From Winkia neuii subsp. neuii DSM 8576 (GTDB lineage: Bacteria > Actinomycetota > Actinomycetes > Actinomycetales > Actinomycetaceae): DNA of 64,000 nt. Both the position numbers and the translations under genes were made by a program. Of the stretch, positions 47,114 to 56,414 are shown piece by piece. Below the pieces are notes generated by a model. The model made no database searches and had not been told where the DNA came from. It saw only the letters and a program-made list of their open reading frames with translations. Numbering within the stretch: the first letter of the stretch is position 1; every line of letters starts with the position of its first letter. The DNA is taken from NCBI RefSeq assembly GCF_000420405.1, contig NZ_ATUW01000008.1, positions 1 to 64,000 on the forward strand. Reading direction: 5' to 3'.

Positions 47114-48364
47114 GTGAGTGTTCCGTTTTCCCTACCGGGTACTGTTTGTACCCACCGCATCCATCCCCCGACGAGGGGGACCCAGCCGTGGTGGCGCAAC
47201 GGACTCATCTATGACTTCCGCGGATTTTTAGATAGCCAAGGCGTACAAGCTGCTACAGCCCATCTGCCCTGGGTAGCACATCTGGGGGCAACCGCCGTGG
47301 AATTGCGCCCCGCTTTTGTGCAACTGGGGAAAGACCAATGCCTAAGGCAATTTGTCCAGGCCGCCCACAAAATCCACCTGAAAGTGATTGTTCGAGTTTC
47401 GGGCAATATCTACACCCACGAACCGGTATCTAGCTCTAATCCAGCCTGCGCGCTTGGCTACGAGGCCCCCGACCCCATTCGCCACCTATCGGCTGCTCTA
47501 GAGGCCGGCGCAGATGGTATTGACCTCGGCATGCTCGCCAACGACTCGTCAGCTCCCGAACTGTTTAGCTGGTACAGCGAATACATGCAAAATGCTCGCT
47601 CCGAGGTAACCACCTTTATTCCTCACGATGGACTACTGGCCGCAAGTGCTACAACTAATACGCAAGAGGGGCTTCAAGGTCTGCTGACAGCGGATTATTT
47701 GGATCAGGTGCGCGACGACGGTCTAATTCGGGTGGAATTCGAAGCAATAGACTTCCTCTCGACTATCGTCACTACCATTCGCGACCACAACACCTCAGGA
47801 TCTGGTCTTGCCTGGTCAATAACTCCCCCCTCTACCAAACGGTGGCGCCTGGGAGTATTCGACGACCTGGCCTGGTACAAGCCTGAACACGACTCCATCT
47901 CAGAAAGAATCCGGGCGGTAACCTCCCTAGTACTAGCCCTGCCCGGATGCGTGTACATGCGTTCCGGCGAGGAAACAGCCAAACCGGAACTAATTACTCC
48001 CGAATTTTCCCCCGAAGTAGCGGCAGAATCGACAAAACTAATTCAGGACACCACCTCAGAATGCGAACTCCAAGCCGAAGATTCGTCCTCGGCATTTTCG
48101 ACTGCCGTGCAGGCAAGTTCGCTGCGCAGGCACTACCAGCTAGGGGAATCGTCATGGTCGTGGGTCGAGGCCGAAGCCTACCCCCGCAACCAGGTGCTCG
48201 TTGCTACGTCGGGATCGCTAGTTACGGTATTTAACACCTCGAACACCACCCAGTACATTCCGCAGTCAATGCGCCGGGTACACGTATCTGCTCCCTCCGG
48301 CGTAGAGGCAATACCGTCAGTAGAACCGGGCAGCTGCGCCTGGTTCCGACCTGTCTCGGCCTAG
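47114..48364 (+). CDS. GH13-like protein, probably catalytically inactive
   Basis: A 416-aa homologue of alpha-glucosidases/trehalulose-type GH13 enzymes, but shorter (no B domain) and with the catalytic regions altered. The opening WWRNGLIYDFRGFLDSQGV (26-44) and LPWVAHLGATAVELRPAF (51-68) match the GH13 barrel start, and LALPGCVYMRSGEE (274-287) matches a late strand. Region I has R94 for Asp and I99 for His; region II reads DGIDLGM where the nucleophile Asp motif should be; region IV has TPP (237-239) for the NHD of the transition-state Asp; no acid/base Glu is seen. It might bind sugar or regulate. The mal importer lies 3 kb away. GTG start. Confidence 0.6.
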   Translation: MSVPFSLPGTVCTHRIHPPTRGTQPWWRNGLIYDFRGFLDSQGVQAATAHLPWVAHLGATAVELRPAFVQLGKDQCLRQFVQAAHKIHLKVIVRVSGNIYTHEPVSSSNPACALGYEAPDPIRHLSAALEAGADGIDLGMLANDSSAPELFSWYSEYMQNARSEVTTFIPHDGLLAASATTNTQEGLQGLLTADYLDQVRDDGLIRVEFEAIDFLSTIVTTIRDHNTSGSGLAWSITPPSTKRWRLGVFDDLAWYKPEHDSISERIRAVTSLVLALPGCVYMRSGEETAKPELITPEFSPEVAAESTKLIQDTTSECELQAEDSSSAFSTAVQASSLRRHYQLGESSWSWVEAEAYPRNQVLVATSGSLVTVFNTSNTTQYIPQSMRRVHVSAPSGVEAIPSVEPGSCAWFRPVSA

Positions 48365-49569
48365 CCCCCATCCGCAACGCGGGACTCGGCCTCGGCAACC
48401 ATGCGCATTTGAGAGGGCGAAAGCTCCCTGGAGTCCAACCACCCTTCGGGCAGGTGAGGCCGCTTAGGTTTGCCCTTTCGGCCCCGCGCTCCACTAGCAG
48501 CCGCCGGATACTCCTGATCCAGATCTAGCCCGCTCAGCAGATTATCCAGTTCGCCAACTGTGGACACTAGGTTTAGATCGTGCCTGAGCTGGCCACCAAC
48601 TGAAAATCCGCGCATATACCAGCCAACGTGTTTGCGCATCTCGCGCATAGCACGCTCCTCGTTGCCACTCCACTCACTCATGAAAGTGGCATGATCCAGT
48701 AGAATTTGGCGCACCTGCCCAAGAGAAGGACGAACCCGCTTCGAAGAACCGGCAAGAGCATAGACGATATCAGCAAATATCCAGGGACGGCCCTGCGCGC
48801 CGCGGCCAACTACTACCCCGTCGCAGCCTGTTTTAGCCATCATCTGTACCGCATCAGTACCACTAAAAATATCCCCGTTGCCGAAAGTAGGGATGGTCAT
48901 TTTTGCCTTGAGCTCGCCAATCAAATCCCAGTTGGCATGCCCGGAATAGTATTCAGCCGTAGAGCGGGCATGCAAAGTCACCGCAGCGCAGCCCGCATCT
49001 TGGGCGATCTTTGCCGCGTCAAAAATAGTTTGGTGCTCAGAGTCTATGCCGGTGCGCATTTTTACAGTCAGCGGAACATTCCCCGGACCCGCCTCGCGAT
49101 CCAGAGCTTTGCGAGTACGTTCCAAAATGTCACGTAGCAGCCCAAGTTTCCACGGCAAGGCTGATCCTCCACCCTTGCGAGTTACCTTGGGAACTGGACA
49201 ACCGAAATTTAGATCTATATGCTCAGCTGCCCCACAGGCGACTGCTTTAGCTGCCGCTGCCGCAGTAGTAGCTGGGTCTACTCCATAAAACTGGACTGAC
49301 TTTACCGGATCGGTAGGATCCGGTTTGATCATGTCTAGTGTACGAGCATTGCCCTCGACCAGTGCCCGGGCAGTGATCATCTCGGTTACATATAGCCCCG
49401 CAGGTGCCCTGCCTTTCCCGCCAGCAGAGCAAAACCCCAAATCCTCGAGCGCATTTTGGGCGAAGCTGCGGCAGATACGCCTAAATGGGACATCAGTCAC
49501 GCCCGCCATGGGGGCCAGCATCATTGGCACTCCCAAGGCGAGGGGACCGATCTTAACTTCCTTTAGCAA
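48361..49569 (-). CDS. dusB: tRNA-dihydrouridine synthase
   Basis: FMN enzyme reducing specific uridines of tRNA to dihydrouridine. TIM-barrel start [15 protein letters not shown] near residues 16-30, catalytic Cys in [19 protein letters not shown], and FMN-binding [15 protein letters not shown]-terminal helical RNA-binding domain follows; the last 60 residues are an extra charged tail. 402 aa. The start is not settled: TTG at 49569 overlaps the glyS stop region and has no clear SD. Convergent with the GH13-like gene (4-base overlap). Confidence 0.92.
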   Translation of the reverse strand: MLKEVKIGPLALGVPMMLAPMAGVTDVPFRRICRSFAQNALEDLGFCSAGGKGRAPAGLYVTEMITARALVEGNARTLDMIKPDPTDPVKSVQFYGVDPATTAAAAAKAVACGAAEHIDLNFGCPVPKVTRKGGGSALPWKLGLLRDILERTRKALDREAGPGNVPLTVKMRTGIDSEHQTIFDAAKIAQDAGCAAVTLHARSTAEYYSGHANWDLIGELKAKMTIPTFGNGDIFSGTDAVQMMAKTGCDGVVVGRGAQGRPWIFADIVYALAGSSKRVRPSLGQVRQILLDHATFMSEWSGNEERAMREMRKHVGWYMRGFSVGGQLRHDLNLVSTVGELDNLLSGLDLDQEYPAAASGARGRKGKPKRPHLPEGWLDSRELSPSQMRMVAEAESRVADGG

Positions 49570-50945
49570 ATGCCGATCTTGTCTAGTAGATAGTTCTTGA
49601 CCTGGTCAATTGCGATGCGATCTTGAGCCATGGTGTCGCGGTCGCGAACCGTAACTTGCCCGTCCTCGAGCGAATCAAAATCGTAGGTAATGCAGTACGG
49701 GGTACCTATTTCGTCCTGACGACGGTAACGGCGGCCCACCGCTCCAGAATCGTCAAAGTCTACGTTCCAGATGCTGCGCAATTCCTTCGCGAGAGCGCGA
49801 GCCGGCTCACCCAGTTCGGGCTTCTTAGACAGAGGCAGCACAGCGGCCTTTACCGGGGCTAGCCTGGGATCTAGGCGCAACAGGGTGCGCTTGTCTACCC
49901 CGCCCTTGGTGTTTGGAGCTTCATCCTGTGTGTATGCCTCCACCAGGAAAGCCATGAGAGAACGGGTTAGCCCCGCAGACGGCTCAATTACATAGGGAGT
50001 CCAACGCTTGTCGTTGGCCTGGTCGTAATAGTCGAGCTTGGAGCCGGAAGCCTTGGCGTGTGTAGAGAGGTCGTAGTCGGTGCGGTTTGCAATACCTTCT
50101 AGCTCGCCCCACTTCGAGTTCTGGAACCCGAAGGCAAATTCGATGTCTACGGTGCGCTTGGAGTAATGCGAAAGCTTTTCCTTCGGATGTTCGTACAGAC
50201 GCAGATTTTCCTCGGAGATTCCCAGGTCTGTATACCAGGACCAACGCTGGTCTATCCAGTACTGGTGCCACTGCTCGTCCGTGCCAGGCTCCACAAAGAA
50301 TTCGAGCTCCATCTGTTCAAATTCGCGGGTGCGGAAAATGAAATTACCAGGGGTAATTTCGTTCCGGAACGACTTACCGATCTGGGCTATGCCAAACGGC
50401 GGTTTCTTACGAGCAGACGACATTACGTTGGCAAAGTTGACGAAAATTCCCTGAGCAGTCTCGGGACGCAAGTAGTGCAAACCCGATTCGTCGTCCACCG
50501 GCCCCAGATAAGTCTTTAGCAAGCCAGAAAACGCCTTTGGCTCTGTCCACTTACCGCGGTTTCCACAATTAGGACAAGCGAGGCTGGCAATGTCTACCTG
50601 ATCTTCACTGATGCCCTTCTTCTGGGCATATTCTTCAACCAACTGATCTTCGCGCAGGCGTTTGTGGCAAGCCTGGCATTCGATGAGGGGATCTGTGAAG
50701 GCCTTTACGTGCCCGGAAGCTTCCCAAACCTGGCGAGGCAAGATTACCGAAGAATCCAGCCCGGCAACGTCGTCGCGCTCGCGCACGATACGCCCCCACC
50801 AAGCCTTCTTGATGTTTTCTTTCAGTTCCACGCCCAGTGGACCGTAGTCCCAGGCAGACCGGGTGCCGCCGTATATTTCACCGCACGGGAAAACGAATCC
50901 GCGCCGCTTTGCTAACGAAATTACCGAATCTAGGCGAGATGCCAC
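49563..50945 (-). CDS. glyS: Glycyl-tRNA synthetase, single-chain type
   Basis: Class II synthetase of the eukaryal/actinobacterial alpha2 type. Zinc-binding pairs CQACHKRLR and [10 protein letters not shown] in the insertion; motif 2 in [25 protein letters not shown], given here as [12 protein letters not shown]; motif 3 in [14 protein letters not shown]-terminal anticodon-binding domain. 460 aa. GTG start with AAGGAG six bases upstream. Alone between malG and dusB. Confidence 0.96.
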   Translation of the reverse strand: MASRLDSVISLAKRRGFVFPCGEIYGGTRSAWDYGPLGVELKENIKKAWWGRIVRERDDVAGLDSSVILPRQVWEASGHVKAFTDPLIECQACHKRLREDQLVEEYAQKKGISEDQVDIASLACPNCGNRGKWTEPKAFSGLLKTYLGPVDDESGLHYLRPETAQGIFVNFANVMSSARKKPPFGIAQIGKSFRNEITPGNFIFRTREFEQMELEFFVEPGTDEQWHQYWIDQRWSWYTDLGISEENLRLYEHPKEKLSHYSKRTVDIEFAFGFQNSKWGELEGIANRTDYDLSTHAKASGSKLDYYDQANDKRWTPYVIEPSAGLTRSLMAFLVEAYTQDEAPNTKGGVDKRTLLRLDPRLAPVKAAVLPLSKKPELGEPARALAKELRSIWNVDFDDSGAVGRRYRRQDEIGTPYCITYDFDSLEDGQVTVRDRDTMAQDRIAIDQVKNYLLDKIGIC

Positions 50946-51032
50946 GTTGACTCCTTATTGTTGGCGCACCTGGCTGGTGCGTGAACCGTCTGGTCCAGTC
51001 TACCTAGAAGCCCCACGCGGTCCTAACCGAAG

Positions 51033-51911
51033 CTAGCCCTTCACCGAACCCGCGGTAAGACCCGATACGATGTACTTTTGCAAGAACAAGAACAATACGA
51101 TCACCGGAATTGCGGCAATTACGGCTCCCGCAGCAAACTGCCCCCACGGCGCCGTGCGTTCGTCGGCCGACCATTGGAACAACCCCACGGCCAGCGTGAG
51201 TTTGGATTCGTCTTGCAAAACGACCCTAGCTATGACGAAGTCACCGAAGGTAGCCACGAACGAAAGTAACCCCACAACTGCTAGCACCGGGGTTACCAGG
51301 CGCATGATTATGCCCCAAAATATTTGGGCATGGGAAGCCCCATCGATGCGGGCAGCCTCGTCTAAGGAAGTGGGAATAGTATTGAAAAACCCGTACATCA
51401 AGAACGTATTAGAACCGAGCGCTCCTCCCAGGTAGACGCAGATGAGCGTAAGTAGCGAATTTAGGCCGAGGGCGGGAAAAACCTCCCCTATAGCCAAAAG
51501 CAACAGGTAGATGGCCACGAAAGCGAGCATCTGGGGGAACATCTGAACCAGCAGCAGAAAAGTCAGTGTTGCCCTGCGCCCTCGAAATCTAAAACGCGAG
51601 AAAGCGTAGGCCGCGCACGCCCCCATTAGTACGGCGCCAACAGCAGTCACTGAAGAAACGAAAAGCGAATTGAGTGCCCAAGTCCAAAATTTGGTTTTTC
51701 CTAGGGCAGCGAAATTCGCCAGAGAGAAAGATGCGAATAGGTTGTTCGACCCTGTTAGCGTCGCATGCTCTTGCAGCGCGGTAGAAAGCACGTAAAGCAG
51801 GGGCAAAAGACAGTAGATGATGACGAGAAGAGCCAGCAGGTGTTTCCACCCAACCTGTTTCAGCCAAGTCCCGAATCTCTTTTTAGACCTACCCAGAGTA
51901 TTAGTACTCAA
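51033..51911 (-). CDS. malG: Maltose/maltodextrin ABC permease MalG-like
   Basis: Inner-membrane permease of a maltose-type importer. Six predicted helices; the EAA loop that docks on the ATPase is EAARIDGASHAQIFWGIIMR near residues 187-206. 292 aa is typical. TTG start with GGAGG upstream. malF ends 1 base before it. The cluster has no malK: the ATPase is probably a shared MsiK-type subunit coded elsewhere, as in many actinobacteria (inference). Confidence 0.9.
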   Translation of the reverse strand: MSTNTLGRSKKRFGTWLKQVGWKHLLALLVIIYCLLPLLYVLSTALQEHATLTGSNNLFASFSLANFAALGKTKFWTWALNSLFVSSVTAVGAVLMGACAAYAFSRFRFRGRRATLTFLLLVQMFPQMLAFVAIYLLLLAIGEVFPALGLNSLLTLICVYLGGALGSNTFLMYGFFNTIPTSLDEAARIDGASHAQIFWGIIMRLVTPVLAVVGLLSFVATFGDFVIARVVLQDESKLTLAVGLFQWSADERTAPWGQFAAGAVIAAIPVIVLFLFLQKYIVSGLTAGSVKG

Positions 51912-51912
51912 T

Positions 51913-53436
51913 TTATATTTCCTCCAGCGTCCTAGTCCGCCTAAACGAAATCCAGGCGATCAACCCCACGATTACGAAGATGACCAACGACATCGCCGAG
52001 GCCAAGCCGTAGTTCTTTGCCCCCGAGTCAAAAGCAACCGTGTATACAAACGAAATTAGAATGTCGGTCTCGCCCACACCGAGCGGATTGCCAGGATACT
52101 GAGGTCCCCCGCCGGTGAGCATATAGATCAGAGCGAAGTTGTTGAAATTGAATGCAAAAGAAGAGATTAACAGCGGCGTCGTGGCGACGAGGACGAGCGG
52201 CAGCGTTATAGATCTGAGCCTGCGCCACCATCCTGCCCCATCGATGCGCGCTGCCTCCATTACGTCCTCGGGAAGCGCCTGCAACGCGCCCGTGCACACA
52301 AGGAACATGTAGGGAAATCCCAACCACAAGTTGACCCCCAAAATGGCGAGTTTTGCTAGCGTCCCATCGCTCAGCCAAGGAATAGAAGCTCCGTGCAAAA
52401 GCACCGTGTTTACAAAACCAAATTTCTGGTTCAACATCCCCTTCCAAACCAGTGCCGCCAAAAACCCTGGGAACGCATAGGGCAAAATGAACAGTGAGCG
52501 GTAGATCTTGCGCCCGCGCACGCGTTTATCGTTATATATCAGGGCCAGTATCAATCCGAAGGCGAAGGTTGAGGCAACCGAGCAGATCGCGAAAACAAAG
52601 GTCCACAAAAGTGATTTGAAAAACGGGACCCCTATCTCGGTTCCAGTAACCATATCTTTGAAGTTTTTAGCCCCTACCGCAACCCTCCAGCCTGGCGTGA
52701 GAGAAGTTCCATCTGAGGCAGTGAATTGGCCCTGCTCGGTTTCTTTGTATACTTTGCCCGTTTGAGTATCAGTCATAGTGTGACGACCCGGGTCGTACTT
52801 TATGGTCGATTGGGCGATATAGGCACTTTCGCCGTCTTCGGTGCGCCAGGCGCCTTTTTCTTGAGCAGGTACTCGCAGCTGACTAATTTTTACCTGGTCG
52901 GAAACTACCTGAGCGAAATTAGCGACCTTCCAATTGGGGACCGAAACAATTTCGTTTCCCTTCACCTTAGCTCCGGGAACTGGTTCCATTTTTGCTCCGT
53001 CCTCGCCAACGTAGACAGTGCCATCTTTTACAATAGCTAATCCAGTTTTCCCCAAAGAAGTAACTACCTTTGCTGGCACCTTGGGACTAATGCGTGTTTC
53101 GTATTTAGCGACGATCGCAGAAACCGCATCGTCTTTGGAAGAATTGTGCCCACTGCCGTAGTTAGTGAACGCGATGTAGCCGGTGTACACCATCACAAAG
53201 AGCTGGAATATTAGTAAGAACACCATTCCGGGAAGCAAATATTTCCCAGGCAAAGCCCGTTTGGAAAAATAAACGGCATCTATTATGAGCAACGAAACAA
53301 GGACTGCAACAAACAGATATACGGAGCCGGCCGCCCAGCAGGCAAATAGGCAGTAGAGGCCGAAAGCATTGAGAGCTGCCATTAGCGCTAGCTTGACCAT
53401 TGTCCCCGCGCTAAAGCGCACTGAATTGGAGCGCAT
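51913..53436 (-). CDS. malF: Maltose ABC permease MalF-like with large extracellular domain
   Basis: Permease partner of MalG, 507 aa. Two to three N-terminal helices (about 14-98) are followed by an extracellular domain of about 170 residues (about 105-275, rich in charged and Thr residues, no cysteines), then six helices. The EAA loop is EAARIDGAGWWRRLRSITLP near 400-419. A large loop at this place is like the MalF P2 domain of E. coli, which touches the binding protein. Separated from malE by a stop/start with no gap. Confidence 0.9.
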   Translation of the reverse strand: MRSNSVRFSAGTMVKLALMAALNAFGLYCLFACWAAGSVYLFVAVLVSLLIIDAVYFSKRALPGKYLLPGMVFLLIFQLFVMVYTGYIAFTNYGSGHNSSKDDAVSAIVAKYETRISPKVPAKVVTSLGKTGLAIVKDGTVYVGEDGAKMEPVPGAKVKGNEIVSVPNWKVANFAQVVSDQVKISQLRVPAQEKGAWRTEDGESAYIAQSTIKYDPGRHTMTDTQTGKVYKETEQGQFTASDGTSLTPGWRVAVGAKNFKDMVTGTEIGVPFFKSLLWTFVFAICSVASTFAFGLILALIYNDKRVRGRKIYRSLFILPYAFPGFLAALVWKGMLNQKFGFVNTVLLHGASIPWLSDGTLAKLAILGVNLWLGFPYMFLVCTGALQALPEDVMEAARIDGAGWWRRLRSITLPLVLVATTPLLISSFAFNFNNFALIYMLTGGGPQYPGNPLGVGETDILISFVYTVAFDSGAKNYGLASAMSLVIFVIVGLIAWISFRRTRTLEEI

Positions 53437-54627
53437 TTACTTGGCCTCCATTTCGTTTCGGATGTTCGCAATCATCTTCTGCCAGCCCTGGTCGGGATCT
53501 TGCTTTCCTGTAAGAATATTTAGTTCGGTAGCTCCCCAGAATTTCCACACAGATCCCATCTGGGGCAGCGCCGGCATTGGGGCTGCCCCCTTTCCTGCTG
53601 CCAAGAATCCCTTGAGCACGGGGTCGGTCATATTCTGAGCAATCTGCTTTTGTGCCGGCACCCGAGGATCAACCTCAAAGAGTTTTTGCTGGCCCCTCTT
53701 TGAGGCAACATAGTCGAAAAACTTGCGCACCAAGATTGGATTAGAGGTTTTATTGGAAGCAAAGAAGACCTGCACCCCAAGGAACGGGGCCGCTTTTTGC
53801 CCGCCAGCGGACGGAATGGGCAGAACTGTTATGTGCCGGCCTGCCTGCTTGTATGCCGAGGTATTCCACGGTCCAGTAACTTGAAAAGCTACCTTGCCGT
53901 CAAGAAAAAGTTGCTTTGATTTATCGCCTGTAATGTGAGCATCTATAGACCCGTTTTTCCCTTGCTCCGCTAGCCAATGGGCGAACTTGCTGCCTCCCTC
54001 GGAGCCCATCCCCAATTCAGTGGTATAGCCGAATTTGTCGGACTTGAATACCGGGGCCCCAAAGGAATTTTGGAAGGGATACATATGGTAAGGGTCGCCT
54101 AGTTCGGGATCCTGATCGATGACGAACGGATATTCTGCCCCACTTGCCCTACCAGCTTCAATCATTTCCGCAAACGTTTTTGGTTCTGCTTTAGTCAGTT
54201 CGTCGTTGCGGACCAGCCCCAGATTTTCACTCGCGTACGGCACGCCGTAGATCTTGCCATCGTAGGTAACCGCTTTTATGGTCTCGGGACGGAATCCCTC
54301 TGTGGGAATATCTACTGGATTTACCACACCATTTTCAACCAGCTTGCCGAGACCATCGTGGGCGGTGACAATCAAATCTGGCCCCTTCCCTGAAGGGACC
54401 TGCTGAACAAAGTCGTCGGTAACCGCATCGCCCTCGCGCATAACCACGTTGATCTTTATTTGCTCCTGGCTTTCAAAATCTGCCGCCAGCTTTTTCATCG
54501 CTTCGAAACGCACACCATCGGTCCACAGCGTTAGAGGACCATAGCTAGCCGACGTTGCAGCATCGCTACATCCGGCGAGCGCGAGCATAGTTGTAACTAC
54601 AAAGGCCAAAAAAACGCGTTTGCGCAT
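53437..54627 (-). CDS. malE: Maltose-type sugar-binding lipoprotein MalE-like
   Basis: Extracellular solute-binding protein of the importer, 396 aa. Lipoprotein signal peptide with lipobox LAGC at about residues 16-19 anchors it to the membrane. The extracellular domains are those of the MalE/GanO family (WTDGVRFEAMKKLAADFE, PDLIVTAHDGLGKL, GVPYASENLGLVRN). GAAGGAA SD before the ATG. Lies first in malE-malF-malG; divergent from the znu operon, sharing a 123-base gap. Confidence 0.9.
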   Translation of the reverse strand: MRKRVFLAFVVTTMLALAGCSDAATSASYGPLTLWTDGVRFEAMKKLAADFESQEQIKINVVMREGDAVTDDFVQQVPSGKGPDLIVTAHDGLGKLVENGVVNPVDIPTEGFRPETIKAVTYDGKIYGVPYASENLGLVRNDELTKAEPKTFAEMIEAGRASGAEYPFVIDQDPELGDPYHMYPFQNSFGAPVFKSDKFGYTTELGMGSEGGSKFAHWLAEQGKNGSIDAHITGDKSKQLFLDGKVAFQVTGPWNTSAYKQAGRHITVLPIPSAGGQKAAPFLGVQVFFASNKTSNPILVRKFFDYVASKRGQQKLFEVDPRVPAQKQIAQNMTDPVLKGFLAAGKGAAPMPALPQMGSVWKFWGATELNILTGKQDPDQGWQKMIANIRNEMEAK

Positions 54628-54715
54628 GCGGTTCCTTCGTCTCTGAATGAACTTTTACATAGACACTCTACTCCGGAACTACCAGGGTGAGGAGAACTAT
54701 AGAAAACCTACATTG

Positions 54716-54744
54716 TTGACAACCGTTTTCATTACTCTTAATCT
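54716..54744 (+). promoter_or_regulatory. Promoter of the znu operon, leaderless
   Basis: TTGACA (54716-54721), exactly 17-base spacer, TAATCT (54739-54744), six bases, ATG at 54751. The best promoter of the leaderless kind in the window. No SD precedes the ATG. Confidence 0.75.
54717..54731. promoter_or_regulatory. Zur-type operator candidate
   Basis: TGACAACCGTTTTCA is an imperfect palindrome: the 6-base arms TGACAA and TTTTCA match at 5 of 6 positions around a CCG centre, resembling Zur boxes of the form TGAAAAT...TTTTCA. It covers the -35 and spacer, so binding would block the promoter. Confidence 0.6.
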
Positions 54745-54750
54745 GCAGAC

Positions 54751-55647
54751 ATGAAGAAAACACTTGCCCTCCTAGCCGCCCTTACCCTAGCGCTTTCAGG
54801 TTGCGCTACGACCAATTCGGGGACCGACAAAGTAAACGTTCTAGCCTCGTTCTATCCCCTGCAGTTCTTAGCCCAAGAAATTGGCGGACAAGCTGTTACC
54901 GTGGAATCCCTTACCCCCGCTGGCGCCGAACCACACGACCTCGAACTATCCACCAAAGACGTGGCTAGCCTTTCCAAAGCCGACGCAGTTATCTACCAGA
55001 AAGGTTTCCAAAAGGCCGTTGACCAGGCAATAGCGCAAGCGGAGCCGTCTACCGTCGCAGACGTTTCTAAAGCTGCCTCGCTGGTACCCATTTACAAACA
55101 CGAAAGTGCTAACGCAACAAAAAGCCAGGACTTAGACCCCCATTTCTGGCTTGATCCGGTGCGCCTAGAAAAGACAATTACTCCCGTCCTAAAAGCTCTC
55201 CAAAAGGCCGCTCCTGAGCTCAAAAAGGAGTTTGCTAAAAACGCGCGGGCGCTAAGCGAAAAACTGAAAAAACTCGACGCGAACTACGCCACTACCCTAG
55301 CCGACTGCAAGCTCGACAAAATCGTAGTCTCCCACGAAGCCTATGGTTACCTTGCCGAACGCTACCACTTCTCTCAACTAGGACTTTCCGGCTTCGATCC
55401 AGAGCAAGAAGCCTCCCCCGCCCAATTGTCTAAGATCCAAGGCGCGGCAAAATCCGCCGGCGTTGAAGTAATCTTCTCGGAAGACCTGATCAACCAGAAG
55501 ACGGCTAAGACCATGGCGAAGGATTTAGGAATAAAATCCGAAGTGCTAGACCCCCTAGAATCCAAAACAGGTAAAGGTGACTACCTCCAAGTCATGGACT
55601 CCAACCTTAGAAAGGTAGCGAAAGCCCTAAAGTGCAAGACGAATTAG
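54751..55647 (+). CDS. znuA: Zinc/manganese ABC transporter substrate-binding lipoprotein (ZnuA/TroA)
   Basis: Extracellular metal-binding lipoprotein, 298 aa, cluster A-I family. Lipobox LSGC near residues 15-18. Metal ligands: His in GAEPHDLELS, His in LDPHFWLDPV, His in VSHEAYGYLAER; the fourth is probably the Asp/Glu in FSEDLINQKTA. No His-rich loop as in E. coli ZnuA, so Mn or Zn cannot be told apart from the sequence; the Zur-like box and Fur-family gene downstream favour zinc. First of four genes. Confidence 0.88.
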   Translation: MKKTLALLAALTLALSGCATTNSGTDKVNVLASFYPLQFLAQEIGGQAVTVESLTPAGAEPHDLELSTKDVASLSKADAVIYQKGFQKAVDQAIAQAEPSTVADVSKAASLVPIYKHESANATKSQDLDPHFWLDPVRLEKTITPVLKALQKAAPELKKEFAKNARALSEKLKKLDANYATTLADCKLDKIVVSHEAYGYLAERYHFSQLGLSGFDPEQEASPAQLSKIQGAAKSAGVEVIFSEDLINQKTAKTMAKDLGIKSEVLDPLESKTGKGDYLQVMDSNLRKVAKALKCKTN

Positions 55648-56414
55648 CCCTGCAGGTCAAAAATCTGAGCGTTTGCCTCTCCGGGAAAACCATCCTGCAC
55701 GACCTCTCTGTAGATATTCACAAGGGCGAGGCCGTAGCGCTGCTTGGAGGCAATGGTTCAGGTAAGTCCACACTGGTGAAGGCCCTAGTTGGGATTAACC
55801 CAATTCAAAGTGGAAGCGTTTGTTTTTACGGAACCCCTGCCGCGCAATTGCGAAAATCTACTCAGTGGAAGCGCGTTTCTTACGTTCCCCAGCGGCTCAC
55901 GGCGGCGGCCGGAGTGCCGGCTACCGCCTTGGAGGTGGTTATGGCGGGTTGCCTTGGCAGGGGCCGGATGCGCTACCGACGGGGAGACAGAGAGCGGGCG
56001 CTGCAAGCACTCGACCAGGTGGGCCTTGCCTACCGCGCCAACGAGTCGGTGCAGACTTTTTCGGGTGGGCAGCAGCAGCGCGTGCTGATTGCGCGCGCAC
56101 TGGTGCGGAAAGCAGATTTTATAATTATGGACGAGCCAGCTGCGGGAATTGATTTGCATTCACTAGATACGCTCGCCCGCACGCTGCAGGGGTTGCGCAG
56201 CCCCGAGCGTTCCTTCTTGATTGTCATGCACGAGACAGGCCCTTTGACCAGTTTCTTTGACCGCGGAGTGACCGTCCGCGGAGGGCACATTAGCCATTCC
56301 GGCCCGCTTCCAGGCGCAGCCGCGACCGGTCACCGCCACCTAGGCCCTCCTGTAGGCAACCTTTCTCCGCAACTCAGCGAAGGCCCCCTACCTACTGAAA
56401 GTCACAATGGTTGA
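55632..56414 (+). CDS. znuC: Metal ABC transporter ATPase (ZnuC-like)
   Basis: ATP-binding subunit, 260 aa. Walker A LLGGNGSGKSTLVKAL near residues 37-52, signature FSGGQQQRVLIARAL (F in place of L in LSGGQ), Walker B DFIIMDEPAAG. The last 45 residues are a Pro/Gly/His tail (GHISHSGPLPG, TGHRHLGPP) not in the core; such tails are common in actinobacterial ZnuC and may bind metal. GTG start overlaps znuA by 16 bases; its 3' end overlaps znuB by 8. Confidence 0.9.
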   Translation: MQDELALQVKNLSVCLSGKTILHDLSVDIHKGEAVALLGGNGSGKSTLVKALVGINPIQSGSVCFYGTPAAQLRKSTQWKRVSYVPQRLTAAAGVPATALEVVMAGCLGRGRMRYRRGDRERALQALDQVGLAYRANESVQTFSGGQQQRVLIARALVRKADFIIMDEPAAGIDLHSLDTLARTLQGLRSPERSFLIVMHETGPLTSFFDRGVTVRGGHISHSGPLPGAAATGHRHLGPPVGNLSPQLSEGPLPTESHNG

